DNA of 64,000 nt. Origin: Marinobacter salexigens (GTDB lineage: Bacteria > Pseudomonadota > Gammaproteobacteria > Pseudomonadales > Oleiphilaceae). Below are positions 17,415 through 27,236 of this stretch, piece after piece. The DNA lies in NCBI RefSeq assembly GCF_018860765.1, contig NZ_JAHKPV010000021.1, positions 365,845 through 429,844 of the forward strand. The letters run 5' to 3'. The position numbers were made by a program, and so were the translations under genes. Position 1 is the stretch's first letter; every line of letters begins with the position of its first letter. Below the pieces are notes generated by a model. The model made no database searches, was not told the DNA's origin, and saw nothing but the letters and a program-made list of their open reading frames with translations.

Positions 17415-18845
17415 ATGAGCAATGAAATCCCAGTCAAACAGGTTGATCCCTCCTCGGAACCCTCGGGCAAAAAGAAGCCAGAAGAAACCGTAGAGCTATA
17501 CGCCAGTCGAAAGAAAATCTACGTCAAAGAAGTGACAGGCCTGTTCCAGCGTATTCGGACGATCAGCCTGCTACTGCTCATGGGCATGTACTTTCTGTTC
17601 GTCTGGCTCACGCTCGACGGAAATCCGCTGATTCACTTCGACTTGCCTGCCCGGGAATTCCATCTGTACGGGGTTACTTTCTACCCCAAGGACTTTTTCC
17701 TGCTTTCTGGCATGTTGATCATCTGTGCCTTTGGCTTGTTCTTTATTACCACCCTGTTCGGCAGAGTATGGTGTGGCTATACCTGTCCTCAAACCGTGTG
17801 GACATTCATTTTCATGTGGGTTGAAGAGCGCATCGAAGGCAGCCGCAACAAGCGCATGAAACTGGACAAAGCACCTAACTCCAAAGAGAAACTGATCAAG
17901 AAATCAGCTAAACATGCAATATGGCTGGTCATTGCTCTCATGACCGGGCTGACATTTGTCGGGTACTTCTACCCGATTCGTGAGCTGATCGCTGACATTT
18001 TCACGTTCGAAGCAAACGGTTGGGCCTATTTCTGGGTTGCTTTCTTCACCCTAGCCACCTATCTGAATGCCGGATGGATGCGTGAGCAGGTTTGCCTGTA
18101 CATGTGCCCCTATGCCCGCTTCCAATCCGTCATGTTCGATCCGAACACCCGCATCGTGTCCTATGATCCCAACCGCGGAGAGCCTCGCGGTGGTCGTCGC
18201 AAGGAGGTCAAGCCAGAAGAAGTTGGTCTTGGTGACTGCATTGATTGTGGACAGTGCGTGCATGTGTGCCCTACAGGTATCGATATTCGTGACGGCCTTC
18301 AGTATGAGTGCATCGGTTGCGCTCTGTGTATTGATGCCTGTGACGAAATCATGGACAAAATGAACTACCCTCGCGGGCTGATTCGTTACACCACCGAAAA
18401 TGAGCTCGAAGGGAAGCCCTCGAAGCTTCTGCGACCTCGTACATTTGGTTATGGTGCAGTTCTGAGCGCCATGATCACTGCGATTATATTTGTGATCGCA
18501 ACCCGTGTACCGGCGCAAATGGACGCTCTGAGAGATCGTGGCGCGCTTTTCAATTTTAATGGCGAGGGGCGTATTGAGAATTCCTACACCCTGAAAATTG
18601 CCAACATGTCAGAAGTTCCACAGACCTTTACTTTGTCTGTAGCGGGTCTGGATGGCATTCGCATTCTGACGCAGGTGCAGATAACGGTAGACAGCGGCGA
18701 AAACCGTTCGTTGCCAACCGTTGTGGACGTTCCACCGGAGTCCATTCCACAATCAAATAACGAAATAATTTTCCATGCACAGTCTGAAACGGATTCTTCA
18801 CTGAAGCTGGAAACCGAAAGTCGATTTGTCGGTCCAACACAGTGA
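17415..18845 (+). CDS. ccoG: cbb3 oxidase accessory ferredoxin-like protein CcoG
   Basis: A 476-residue polytopic protein with two 4Fe-4S motifs (CIDCGQCVHVCPTG and CIGCALCIDACDE). Several membrane helices and GRVWCGYTCPQTVW carry the additional cysteines typical of the family, and an Ig-like FixG C-terminal domain ends the protein. CcoG reduces Cu(II) for CuB insertion in cbb3 biogenesis. It is 132 bases downstream of ccoP, so it may have its own promoter, and it starts the ccoGHIS assembly set. Confidence 0.95.
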   Translation: MSNEIPVKQVDPSSEPSGKKKPEETVELYASRKKIYVKEVTGLFQRIRTISLLLLMGMYFLFVWLTLDGNPLIHFDLPAREFHLYGVTFYPKDFFLLSGMLIICAFGLFFITTLFGRVWCGYTCPQTVWTFIFMWVEERIEGSRNKRMKLDKAPNSKEKLIKKSAKHAIWLVIALMTGLTFVGYFYPIRELIADIFTFEANGWAYFWVAFFTLATYLNAGWMREQVCLYMCPYARFQSVMFDPNTRIVSYDPNRGEPRGGRRKEVKPEEVGLGDCIDCGQCVHVCPTGIDIRDGLQYECIGCALCIDACDEIMDKMNYPRGLIRYTTENELEGKPSKLLRPRTFGYGAVLSAMITAIIFVIATRVPAQMDALRDRGALFNFNGEGRIENSYTLKIANMSEVPQTFTLSVAGLDGIRILTQVQITVDSGENRSLPTVVDVPPESIPQSNNEIIFHAQSETDSSLKLETESRFVGPTQ

Positions 18846-18892
18846 CCCTATTGGTCGCTGTTGGAAACCCGTAAATAACGAGACTGAGCACT

Positions 18893-19408
18893 ATGAAGCA
18901 AGAAGTACCTGTAGCACCCTGGTATCGGCAGCCCTGGTTCTGGTTTCTGACCATAGCGCCGCTATCGGCAATTACCTTCAGTATGTTCATGCTGGTCGTC
19001 GCATCGAACATGGACGATACGATGGTAACCGATGATTATTCAAAGGAAGGCCGGGGCATCAACCTTGAAATAGCCCGTGATCAGGCTGCCAAAGATATGG
19101 GTCTGAGCGCCGATATGGTGTTCGAGGACCGCAGCATCCTGCTCAACGTGAACACTCAGGAGGGGCCTGCGGATTTCCCCTATGTGGTGCTTAACCTGTT
19201 TCATCCAACGCTGTCACAAAAAGATCGAACCATTCAGTTCCGGAGTGACGGAAACGGCCATTATACTGGCACCATGCTGCAAGACATTGATGGCCGCTGG
19301 TATTACGACCTCCGCGGACCGGACAATCAATGGCGTCTGAAAGGTGAAGCCTGGCTGCCCGCCAAAGCCAACCTTCATATGGGTCCCGAAGGCTCCGCGC
19401 AAGGGTGA
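18893..19408 (+). CDS. ccoH: cbb3 oxidase assembly protein CcoH (FixH family)
   Basis: A 171-residue FixH-family protein with one N-terminal membrane helix (WFWFLTIAPLSAITFSMFML) and a periplasmic beta-rich domain (VLNLFHPTLSQKDRTIQF, DGRWYYDLRGPDNQWRLKG). CcoH interacts with CcoN during assembly. The stop overlaps the ccoI start by four bases (GTGA). Confidence 0.93.
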   Translation: MKQEVPVAPWYRQPWFWFLTIAPLSAITFSMFMLVVASNMDDTMVTDDYSKEGRGINLEIARDQAAKDMGLSADMVFEDRSILLNVNTQEGPADFPYVVLNLFHPTLSQKDRTIQFRSDGNGHYTGTMLQDIDGRWYYDLRGPDNQWRLKGEAWLPAKANLHMGPEGSAQG

Positions 19409-21855
19409 CCCCCCTGGATTGCTACCATTGCGGCGAACCGGCAGGCGGTGAGCCGCCGATTACACTCCAGATTGATGGCCAGACCCGCTTTTTCTGCTGC
19501 CAGGGCTGTAAGGCCGTGTGCCAAACCATTCATAACGAAGGTTTGACTGGCTTTTATCAGCTCCGCACAGAAACCGCTGTCACCCCCCGTCAGCTGACAA
19601 ATTCCGAACTGGACCGGCTCAGAGAACTGGATCATCCTCTGGTACAGCAAGCCTTCGTTGCTCCGGTTAAAGGCGGTCAGGAAGCCCAGCTTTTGATTGG
19701 GGGCATTACCTGCGCTGCCTGCATATGGTTGCTGGAAAACCATATGAAAAATCAACCGGGCGTGCTCTCCTTTTCTGTAAACCATACCACCCAACGGGCG
19801 CGACTCGTATGGGCTCAGGATCAAGCGGCGCTGAGTGATTTGCTGATCGCTATCCACGAACTCGGCTACACCGCCCGCCCCTATCAGTCAGACGCAGTTG
19901 AAGATCAGCTGAAAGCAGAACACCGATCTATGTTGATCCGGCTGGCCGTTGCCGGTATTGGCAGCTTCCAGAGCATGATGCTGGCTTTCCCTCTTTATTT
20001 TGAACTGATCAGTGGTCTGTCGCCGGAGTTTGTGTCGTTTTTCCGTTGGTTCAGCCTGCTGGTAGCCACGCCGGTTGTGTTGTACAGCGCTGCGCCTTTT
20101 TTCAAAAATGCAAAACGCGACATCAGAACCCGTCATCTGACCATGGATGTGCCTGTAGCAATCGCAATTGGGCTCGCTTACCTTGCCAGTGCCTGGGTCA
20201 CCGTAATGGGCGGTGAAGAGGTCTATTTTGAATCCGTTTGTATGTTCACGTTTTTTCTGTTGCTCGGCCGCTATATTGAGGTGCAGGCCAGATATCGTGC
20301 GGGACTCACAGGCAACGCGCTGGCAGGATTCCACCCCACCGTTGCAACGCGGGTGAACGGCGAAGACACTGAAATCATACCAGCCCATCAGGTAAAGCCA
20401 GGAGACGTAGTTCGAATCAGGCCTGGCGAAACCCTCCCAGTAGATGGTGTGATTCTTCGGGGGCAGTCCACTCTCAACGAATCCGCACTGACCGGCGAGT
20501 ACCTGCCGGAAACCCGCGTATCTGGTGACAGAGTCCATGCCGGAAGCATCAATGGGGAAAACCCATTGGATGTTAAGGTGGAAAAATCCGGAGCCCAGAC
20601 GCGCCTTTCAGGCATCTTGCGAATACTGGATCGTGTGCAATCCGAAAAGCCCCCCGTCGCCCGTATGGCCGACCGCATTGCCGGCAAATTTGTTGGACGG
20701 GTACTTATCCTTGCACCCGTTGTCTGGCTAGGGTGGTGGCTTGCAGGAGCGAACAATGCATTTGATATTACGCTCTCCGTACTTGTAGTGACTTGTCCTT
20801 GTGCGCTTTCACTCGCAACGCCTACCGCTATAACCTCGGCCACCGTAAAATTGCGACGTTTGGGCTTCCTGCCAACCCGAGGCCATGCACTGGAGTCCAT
20901 GAATTCCATCGATACAGTGGTCTTCGATAAAACCGGCACACTTACTCGGGGCGAACTAAGCCTAATCGGCACCGATATTGTAGGCAGCAGAGACAAAGAC
21001 GCATGCTTGCGTCTGGCAGCGGGTTTGGAACAGCACTCCGAACACCCGATTGCACGAGTCTTCCATAACCGCCCTGCGGCCGCCATTGAGCAAGTAAAGA
21101 ACCATCTTGGAGGTGGGCTTTCCGGCCATTACGATGGTCAGGCACTGTTCATCGGCCATAGAGATTTTGTTTCCCAGCATTTAAGCGCGCCAGAGCCAGA
21201 GTCAGAGCAACACTCGGGTATGGAGATCTGGCTAGCATCAGAAAACGAGTGGCTTGCCTGCTTCCGACTTGATGACCAGCCTAGAAAAGATGCAGCACAG
21301 GCAGTGAAAGCCCTGCAAAACTTGGGCATTCGAACCCTGCTACTGAGTGGTGACCGCTCGGGCCATGTGCGCGAGATTGCAGACGTGCTAGGTATCGACG
21401 AGGCCATAGGCCAAGCCTCGCCGGAACAAAAGCTTGAGGTCCTCCAAGGACTGAAATCTGAAGGTCATCAGGTTATGATGGTTGGAGACGGCCTTAACGA
21501 CCTTCCTTCTATGGCGGGTGCAGGTATCTCGGTTGCCATGGGAACCGCGGCAGATCTCACGCAGTTGAAAGCGGATGCCGTGTTACTCAACGGCCAGCTG
21601 ATGCAATTGGTAGCGGCGCTGGACACCAGCCGTCGCACACGAAAAATCATCCGCCAAAACATGGCTTGGGCACTCGTCTATAACGTCTGTGCCCTACCCC
21701 TTGCCGCTGCCGGTTTAGTAGCGCCCTGGCTCGCCGCGATAGGTATGTCACTCAGCTCTCTAATTGTTGTACTGAACGCGTTGCGACTGGGGACCCAACC
21801 CCGCGCAAAAGCTAGAGTCAACGCACCACAAGTTGGCGCGCAGGTTTCGCCTTGA
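19405..21855 (+). CDS. ccoI: Cu+-exporting P1B-ATPase for cbb3 biogenesis (CcoI/FixI)
   Basis: An 816-residue P-type ATPase. The N-terminus has a Cys-rich metal region (CYHCGEP, FCCQGCKAVC) and a heavy-metal-associated domain with GGITCAACIWLLE. Membrane helices with CPCALSLATPTA (CPC copper site), the phosphorylation motif DKTGTLTRG and the hinge MVGDGLNDLP follow. CcoI moves copper to the periplasmic side for the CuB centre and is distinct from the CopA detoxification pump. It uses a GTG start overlapping ccoH. Confidence 0.95.
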   Translation: MTPLDCYHCGEPAGGEPPITLQIDGQTRFFCCQGCKAVCQTIHNEGLTGFYQLRTETAVTPRQLTNSELDRLRELDHPLVQQAFVAPVKGGQEAQLLIGGITCAACIWLLENHMKNQPGVLSFSVNHTTQRARLVWAQDQAALSDLLIAIHELGYTARPYQSDAVEDQLKAEHRSMLIRLAVAGIGSFQSMMLAFPLYFELISGLSPEFVSFFRWFSLLVATPVVLYSAAPFFKNAKRDIRTRHLTMDVPVAIAIGLAYLASAWVTVMGGEEVYFESVCMFTFFLLLGRYIEVQARYRAGLTGNALAGFHPTVATRVNGEDTEIIPAHQVKPGDVVRIRPGETLPVDGVILRGQSTLNESALTGEYLPETRVSGDRVHAGSINGENPLDVKVEKSGAQTRLSGILRILDRVQSEKPPVARMADRIAGKFVGRVLILAPVVWLGWWLAGANNAFDITLSVLVVTCPCALSLATPTAITSATVKLRRLGFLPTRGHALESMNSIDTVVFDKTGTLTRGELSLIGTDIVGSRDKDACLRLAAGLEQHSEHPIARVFHNRPAAAIEQVKNHLGGGLSGHYDGQALFIGHRDFVSQHLSAPEPESEQHSGMEIWLASENEWLACFRLDDQPRKDAAQAVKALQNLGIRTLLLSGDRSGHVREIADVLGIDEAIGQASPEQKLEVLQGLKSEGHQVMMVGDGLNDLPSMAGAGISVAMGTAADLTQLKADAVLLNGQLMQLVAALDTSRRTRKIIRQNMAWALVYNVCALPLAAAGLVAPWLAAIGMSLSSLIVVLNALRLGTQPRAKARVNAPQVGAQVSP

Positions 21856-21893
21856 TACCGTAAACATCGAGTTCTAACTATGAGGTGTACGCC

Positions 21894-22103
21894 GTGGAAA
21901 TCGTAATGTTTTTGGTACCGGTCATGCTGATTTTGGTGGTGATGGGTATCTTGCTGTTTTCCTGGGCCGTTAAAAATGGGCAGTACGACGATCTGGAAGG
22001 CCCCGCACATCGGATTCTGTACGACGACGACGACGACATGATCCCGGACGATGCACGCCAGAACAAAGCGGAAAGCCCAGAAGACAAACCTGACCAATCA
22101 TGA
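21894..22103 (+). CDS. ccoS: cbb3 oxidase maturation protein CcoS
   Basis: A 69-residue membrane protein with one helix (FLVPVMLILVVMGILLFSWAV) followed by the family signature GQYDDLEGPAHRIL and an acidic run of aspartates. CcoS is needed for cofactor insertion into cbb3. The GTG at 21894 has GAGGTG six bases upstream; GTG 21885 and ATG 21906 are less well placed. It overlaps the next gene by four bases (ATGA). Confidence 0.92.
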   Translation: MEIVMFLVPVMLILVVMGILLFSWAVKNGQYDDLEGPAHRILYDDDDDMIPDDARQNKAESPEDKPDQS

Positions 22104-22789
22104 CGCCGGAACTTTACCTAAGCTACCCCAGTGCATTTCTCATCGGGCTGCTTGGCAGCACCCATTGCCTTGCCATGTGCGGTGGTATCAGCGCCTCTCT
22201 ATCCATGGCGTTGCCCGTTGGCAAGGGCTTTCGTACGCGGCAATCATTTCTGTTGCTTGCCTATAACGTCGGGCGAATTGCAAGCTATGCACTGATTGCA
22301 GCACTGATTGCACTTTTGAGTACTACAGCTGCGAACCAATGGGCGCAGCTTGGCATGGTTTTGCGGTCGATCGCGGGTTTGCTGCTTATCGCTATGGGCT
22401 TATCGATGGGGCAATGGTGGCAGGGAATCCGTTATGTGGAACGAATTGGCGCGCCCCTTTGGGAGCGTTTGTCTCCCCTCTCCCGCCGAATTCTCCCCAT
22501 CCATCACGCCGGTCAAGCTCTTGCTCTCGGCGCGCTGTGGGGATGGCTACCCTGTGGATTGGTTTATAGCACTTTGGGTTGGGCCGCACTGCAGCCAACC
22601 GTAGGCTCGGCTGCACTCACCATGGTATTTTTCGGGCTGGGCACTCTGCCCTCCATGCTTGCAGCGGGCTATGCCGCCAACTGGATCAATGGGCTAAAAA
22701 GCAATCAGAAATTCCGGAAGTTTACCGGTGCCCTGCTGATTCTGTTCGGGCTTTGGACTTTGCCTCTGATGGCTTTAACCGGCCATTGA
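22100..22789 (+). CDS. SafE-like membrane protein, cco-linked
   Basis: A 229-residue integral membrane protein of the TauE/SafE (DsbD-core-like) superfamily with about six helices. The family motif GSTHCLAMCGG at about residues 15-25 places a His and two Cys at the start of the first membrane helix. The overlap with ccoS makes it part of the assembly operon. Relatives are often found after ccoS and are suspected of a role in metal or thiol handling during cbb3 maturation, but the function is not established. Confidence 0.85.
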   Translation: MTPELYLSYPSAFLIGLLGSTHCLAMCGGISASLSMALPVGKGFRTRQSFLLLAYNVGRIASYALIAALIALLSTTAANQWAQLGMVLRSIAGLLLIAMGLSMGQWWQGIRYVERIGAPLWERLSPLSRRILPIHHAGQALALGALWGWLPCGLVYSTLGWAALQPTVGSAALTMVFFGLGTLPSMLAAGYAANWINGLKSNQKFRKFTGALLILFGLWTLPLMALTGH

Positions 22790-22825
22790 AAAGAGGCCTT
22801 AGTACAAAACTCGGGGTTAATGAGT

Positions 22826-23794
22826 CTAGATATTTAAAACATCCAAACGGCCAAAGCTCTGTTCGGGCTCTTGCCCGGGCGACGCGGTCTGTACCGCCTG
22901 GCGCTTGCCACCAAGGCGCTTGCCTTCGCGAAAATCATAAAGATTGGTATCAGCAAGGTGCGATGGCTCCACATTGCACAAGGCCCGAAACATGGTTTCA
23001 AGTCGCCCAGGATGTTGTTTGTCCCAATATTGGAACATATCCTTGATCACTTGGCGTTGCAGGTTTTCCTGAGAGCCGCATAGGTTGCAGGGTATAATTG
23101 GGTACTGCCTTAGCTCTGCATATCTGGCAATATCCTTCTCACGACTGTATGCCAAAGGTCGGATGACCGTATTCCGGCCGTCATCGCTGTGCAGCACTGG
23201 CGGCATGGTTTTTAGCTTGCCCCCGTAAAACATATTCAAAAACAAGGTTTCCAACAGATCGTCGCGGTGGTGCCCCAGTGCGATTTTGGTAACACCCTGC
23301 TCTTCGGCGAAGTTGTAAAGAATACCTCGACGTAAACGTGAGCATAAACCACAGGTAGTTTTACCTTCCGGCACCTTGTCTTTGACGATGCTGTAGGTAT
23401 CTCTTTCAATGATGTGATATTCGATGCCGATATCCGCGAGGTATTTCGGTAGGATATCTTCCGGGAAACCCGGCTGTTTTTGATCCAAATTGACAGCAAT
23501 CAGCTCAAACGACACTGGCGCGCTCTTCTGCAAGTTAAGAAGAACATCCAGCATGGCATAGGAATCCTTGCCACCGGACAAGCAACACATTACCTTATCG
23601 CCTGCTTCGATCATTGAAAAATCTGCAATTGCCTGACCAACCTCTCGGCGCAGGCGTTTCTGCAGTTTATTCTGCTCCAATTTCTGACGGCGTTCGTATT
23701 CTGAACTATAAGTTTGTTCGGGGCTGTCACTTATCGCTTCGGGCATATCAACTGTGTTCAGTGGGGAAATGATCGTGAGATTATACGCATCCAC
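22826..23794 (-). CDS. ttcA: tRNA 2-thiocytidine(32) synthetase
   Basis: A protein of up to 322 residues that thiolates C32 of certain tRNAs, using ATP and a 4Fe-4S cluster. The PP-loop is [10 protein letters not shown], and the CxxC pairs are CGLC and CNLC, as expected for TtcA. The family N-terminal block [20 protein letters not shown] is present. The start is uncertain: GTG at 23794 gives the full length, while ATG at 23746 gives 306 residues and leaves a larger divergent promoter region. It is convergent with the SafE-like gene. Confidence 0.94.
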   Translation of the reverse strand: MDAYNLTIISPLNTVDMPEAISDSPEQTYSSEYERRQKLEQNKLQKRLRREVGQAIADFSMIEAGDKVMCCLSGGKDSYAMLDVLLNLQKSAPVSFELIAVNLDQKQPGFPEDILPKYLADIGIEYHIIERDTYSIVKDKVPEGKTTCGLCSRLRRGILYNFAEEQGVTKIALGHHRDDLLETLFLNMFYGGKLKTMPPVLHSDDGRNTVIRPLAYSREKDIARYAELRQYPIIPCNLCGSQENLQRQVIKDMFQYWDKQHPGRLETMFRALCNVEPSHLADTNLYDFREGKRLGGKRQAVQTASPGQEPEQSFGRLDVLNI

Positions 23795-23818
23795 TTCTTT
23801 TAGGGACAGGTTACTGAC

Positions 23819-24463
23819 ATGGATATGTTGAGTTCAGGGCAAGAAGCCAAAGGAAAACGCGAACGCAACCGCCTGCGCAATCGCGCGGCGATACTCAAAG
23901 CTGCTCGTCTCTGCTTTCAGGAGAAGGGGTACGAGAATACCACCATACGTGACCTCATCCAGCAAACCCATCTGGCCTCTGGTACTTTCTACAACTATTT
24001 CCGCAGCAAGCAAGACATCTTTGCCGCACTGCTGACCGACTTTCTGGGCGGCTTAAACGAAAACTTAACGCACTCACGGCGCTCGGCAGACACCGCTGAA
24101 GACTTTATTCACCAGTCCTATCTAGCCGTATACAGTGCCACTGCAAGTGACCCACTTGTTTACGAACTTGCCCACCGTAACGATCGCGCCCTGAAAGAGT
24201 TCTTTGGCTCTGGAATACTCGAACTTATTATGATGTCTCTTGAAGACGATGTTCGGGACGCGATTGACCACAATATCTTGCCGAATGTTGATCAGGAGTA
24301 CCTGTGCGCTGCGTTCTTCGGTGTAGCCTATGAGACCGGTCTGATGGTTGCTCGGCGCGTGTATCAACACCCGGATCGGGCCAGCCTTGAGGTAGCTCGT
24401 GCAGCCCAGTTGTCGACAGCGCTATTTAAAGGCGGGTTACCCGGGCTAGCTGCCCTTCCCTGA
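23819..24463 (+). CDS. TetR/AcrR-family transcriptional regulator
   Basis: A 214-residue repressor-type protein. The N-terminal TetR DNA-binding domain spans about residues 22-68 ([20 protein letters not shown], then [20 protein letters not shown]). The helical C-terminal ligand domain cannot be assigned. It is divergent from ttcA by 24-72 bases depending on the ttcA start and lies upstream of the dnaJ-related gene, so those are candidate targets. No clear palindrome was recognised in the short gap. Confidence 0.9.
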   Translation: MDMLSSGQEAKGKRERNRLRNRAAILKAARLCFQEKGYENTTIRDLIQQTHLASGTFYNYFRSKQDIFAALLTDFLGGLNENLTHSRRSADTAEDFIHQSYLAVYSATASDPLVYELAHRNDRALKEFFGSGILELIMMSLEDDVRDAIDHNILPNVDQEYLCAAFFGVAYETGLMVARRVYQHPDRASLEVARAAQLSTALFKGGLPGLAALP

Positions 24464-24490
24464 ACGCATTGACTGACCTAACATGGGCCT

Positions 24491-25174
24491 ATGAAAGATA
24501 CTTCTGCCTCCCCGGAGCTCTTGCACAGCCTATCTGCGACTGCGACTGCATCAGATGAAATAGTGGATCAACAGATCCAACATATGCTGATAGCGGTTGA
24601 ACATGAGCTCCGTAACGCCCCTGAAGGGACTGATGAACTCAACCTCATCAAAACACTTCAGCGCCCACCGTGGCGTTTGATTGGTGACTTAGAGTTTCAC
24701 GACACGCAAAAACTGTATCCTGTTCATTTTCTGCTGTTCCACGTGCTCTACCGCTTAAAAGACTCCTTGATGGAGTCCGGAGAAAATCTGACGATATCGC
24801 CCTTACGCATTATTATTGAACGGCAGGATACCGTTGGTGGAACCGGCTTGCCCGGCGCAGTGGACAGCCTCCGAAAATTCTATTTGGACCTATCCCAATA
24901 CAAGCTGCCAGCGGAAGCCATTCAACAAATGATGGATCGTTTTTGGGCGGGCTATCAGGGCTTGGGGCCGAGCAAGCCAGAGACTTTACGCGCTGCAAGA
25001 GTATTGGGTTTCGATTCAGTTCCCGATTGTTTTAACACGGTAAAACAGGCATTTCGCCGGGCCGTAATGCACGCCCATCCAGACCGAGGCGGGGAGACCG
25101 AAGAAATACAGTCTCTTAATGAAGCCTTTACCGTCCTGAAGACACATTTCAGTCAAATGATGGAACGGACATGA
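24491..25174 (+). CDS. DnaJ-related protein with C-terminal J domain
   Basis: A 227-residue protein. Residues 25-145 match the DNAJ_related N-terminal type (ELNLIKTLQRPPW, LYPVHFLLFHVLYRL). A short J domain at the C-terminus carries the HPD motif in MHAHPDRGGETEEIQSLNEAF, needed to stimulate DnaK. The client is unknown. It overlaps the polysaccharide deacetylase start by four bases (ATGA). Confidence 0.87.
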   Translation: MKDTSASPELLHSLSATATASDEIVDQQIQHMLIAVEHELRNAPEGTDELNLIKTLQRPPWRLIGDLEFHDTQKLYPVHFLLFHVLYRLKDSLMESGENLTISPLRIIIERQDTVGGTGLPGAVDSLRKFYLDLSQYKLPAEAIQQMMDRFWAGYQGLGPSKPETLRAARVLGFDSVPDCFNTVKQAFRRAVMHAHPDRGGETEEIQSLNEAFTVLKTHFSQMMERT

Positions 25175-26202
25175 AAGCTGGAAAATTAAGAATATCGGGC
25201 ACTCTCTTTTCAATTTTTCTAGCAAGTGCCTCCGTAAAAGCCGATTTGGTGGTCCTTCAATACCATCACATCAGCAACACGACACCGCCTTCTACCAGTA
25301 CATCCGAATCACTATTGAACGCCCAACTTGATCTAGTCTCTGAACTGGGGCTTGAGGTTGTAGATCTGCGCGATGCCACAGAGAACCTATTTTCTGATGA
25401 TCCATCAACCAACCAACGCATCGCAATCACCTTTGACGATGCCTATGAGTCGGTTTATAGCAAAGGCGCAGAGATCCTTCAGAAACGAGGGTTGCCCTAC
25501 ACCATTTTTGTCGACACAGCCGCCATTGGAAGCCAAGGGTACATGACTTGGCAGCAACTCGCAGAACTGTCTAAGCGGGAGGGCGTAACCATTGCAAACC
25601 ACAGTTCCGGACATGGCCACCTAGCGCGGCGCCCAGAAGAGGCAGAAGGCGACTGGAAAAAACGAATAACGCACAGTTTGGATACTGCGCAGGCTGAACT
25701 AAAGCGAAGACTCGGAGCCGATTTTCCGTTATTTGCATACCCTTATGGCGAGTTCGACGAAGCTCTTGAGGCGGAGGTATCGAAAAGGGGCTGGTACGGG
25801 TTCGGACAGCAATCGGGAGCCATAGGTCCGCTTTCCGGACAAACTCGTTTGCCCCGATTCCCCATGGCGAATACCTTCGGTCAGCTCGATGGGCTTAGAG
25901 ACAAACTGACCAGCAAAGCGTTTCCCATAGATGCTGGCAAGCTGCCTGACGGCATCATGGATGAGAACCCTCCAACCCTTACTCTGCCGCTGGTAGACGA
26001 GATTCAACCAAGCAGGCTAACCTGCTTCGCATCGGGTATGGGACGGATTGATTTTGATGTATTGAATAACTCGATTTCGATAACGGCACCGGGATCTTTC
26101 AACAGCCGTCGGTTTCGCTATAACTGCACCCACCCTGCTGAAGCGGGCGGCTTTTACTGGCTATCTCAGCAGTGGCTGGATTTGAGCCAACCGGAAGATT
26201 GA
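25171..26202 (+). CDS. Exported polysaccharide deacetylase (NodB/CE4)
   Basis: A 343-residue secreted or periplasmic CE4-family enzyme. A signal peptide (about 1-24) precedes the NodB domain: motif 1 ITFDDAYES (catalytic and metal Asp pair), motif 2 NHSSGHGHL (metal histidines) and motif 3 FAYPYGEF. A C-terminal beta-rich extension of about 100 residues (from about 240) may bind substrate. The family removes N-acetyl groups from chitin, peptidoglycan or PNAG-type glycans; the substrate is not evident here. It is coupled to the DnaJ-related gene. Confidence 0.9.
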   Translation: MKAGKLRISGTLFSIFLASASVKADLVVLQYHHISNTTPPSTSTSESLLNAQLDLVSELGLEVVDLRDATENLFSDDPSTNQRIAITFDDAYESVYSKGAEILQKRGLPYTIFVDTAAIGSQGYMTWQQLAELSKREGVTIANHSSGHGHLARRPEEAEGDWKKRITHSLDTAQAELKRRLGADFPLFAYPYGEFDEALEAEVSKRGWYGFGQQSGAIGPLSGQTRLPRFPMANTFGQLDGLRDKLTSKAFPIDAGKLPDGIMDENPPTLTLPLVDEIQPSRLTCFASGMGRIDFDVLNNSISITAPGSFNSRRFRYNCTHPAEAGGFYWLSQQWLDLSQPED

Positions 26203-26209
26203 ACCAGTT

Positions 26210-27202
26210 TTACCGGGTTTCTACTAAGATCAGGCCGATTTCGCCGGTTTTTAAGTGGGGTATCTTGCGGAGGCCACGACGGGTTTCAATAACCGTCTGG
26301 CCTTCAAGATCATCGTCGCGCGTAAAGATGAGCATCCAACGCTCTTTTCTGGCGCTTGAAACCGGGATTCGCGCTTCGAGATAGCCGCGGCGGTGCCAAT
26401 TCTCCGGTTCAAAATCCGAGACTATTTCTGTGACCAGCCTAACCGGTCTTAATTGGCCATCAAGAAACACCACCGATGGCACAAAAACGCCTTTGCTAGC
26501 GTATGAGCGCAAACGAAACACCCGCTCTTCGCCGGGGTCCTCTTGGGGCAGCGCAATCAGTTGGTAGGGGCTTAGCCCAGTAAGAAATTGGTGTTCCGGA
26601 GAGTTTTCAGTCAGCTGTACGCCAAACTCGCGACCTTCCTGCCAGCGTTCATGGTTCTGGGTGTCTAGCGTCTGGCAACAGGTTTCAGAGAAGCGTGTCA
26701 GGTAGGCGTCGCCGCTGTCTTTAATACCCAGAATGGCAAAAGCGTTGGGGTCGTGGCCATCCACGGGCGTTGACTCAAGGAGTGTATCCTCGGCGCGATA
26801 TACCGTTGCGGAAGTTGTCTCAACAGGAGGTGCAACACGCCCTTTTTCTTCATCCGTGCGAGTGTCAGGCTGGTAATAACTGGTTCGGAGATTACCGTCA
26901 GCATCGCGCCAAGTAAAATAGGGTTTACCATCGCCCTCGCGCACGTACCCCTTGCGCCGAAGCTCTTCTGCGTCTGGATAATTGTCGGTGGTAAACTCAT
27001 CTTCTGTCACAGGTTGATTGACGACGGATTTTGCCTCGGTAGGTGCTTCGACGATGGGCGAATAGCGCACGCGCCCCTGCTCATCCACCCAAGAAAAATA
27101 GCCTTCCCTGTCTGATACTGTTGAACCGCCAACCTGACAGCCGGACAACAGTGTACCCAAAACTAGGCCAGTAACTGTTGTCAGAAGTTTATGTGTTGTC
27201 AC
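26210..27202 (-). CDS. MalM-like periplasmic lipoprotein
   Basis: A 330-residue lipoprotein (signal peptide ending LLSGC). The N-terminal part contains two short repeats of an aromatic turn (YFSWVDEQGRVRYSP and YFTWRDADGNLRTSYY). The C-terminal half resembles the MalM family (LSPYQLIALPQ, RLRSYASKGVFVPSVVFLD). It is last in a leftward four-gene envelope operon. It starts with GTG, with AGGG seven bases upstream. Function unknown; an accessory to the outer-membrane proteins upstream is likely. Confidence 0.75.
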   Translation of the reverse strand: MTTHKLLTTVTGLVLGTLLSGCQVGGSTVSDREGYFSWVDEQGRVRYSPIVEAPTEAKSVVNQPVTEDEFTTDNYPDAEELRRKGYVREGDGKPYFTWRDADGNLRTSYYQPDTRTDEEKGRVAPPVETTSATVYRAEDTLLESTPVDGHDPNAFAILGIKDSGDAYLTRFSETCCQTLDTQNHERWQEGREFGVQLTENSPEHQFLTGLSPYQLIALPQEDPGEERVFRLRSYASKGVFVPSVVFLDGQLRPVRLVTEIVSDFEPENWHRRGYLEARIPVSSARKERWMLIFTRDDDLEGQTVIETRRGLRKIPHLKTGEIGLILVETR

Positions 27203-27236
27203 TTATATGCCCTTTTGAGCACGAAGCAGCGTGCAG

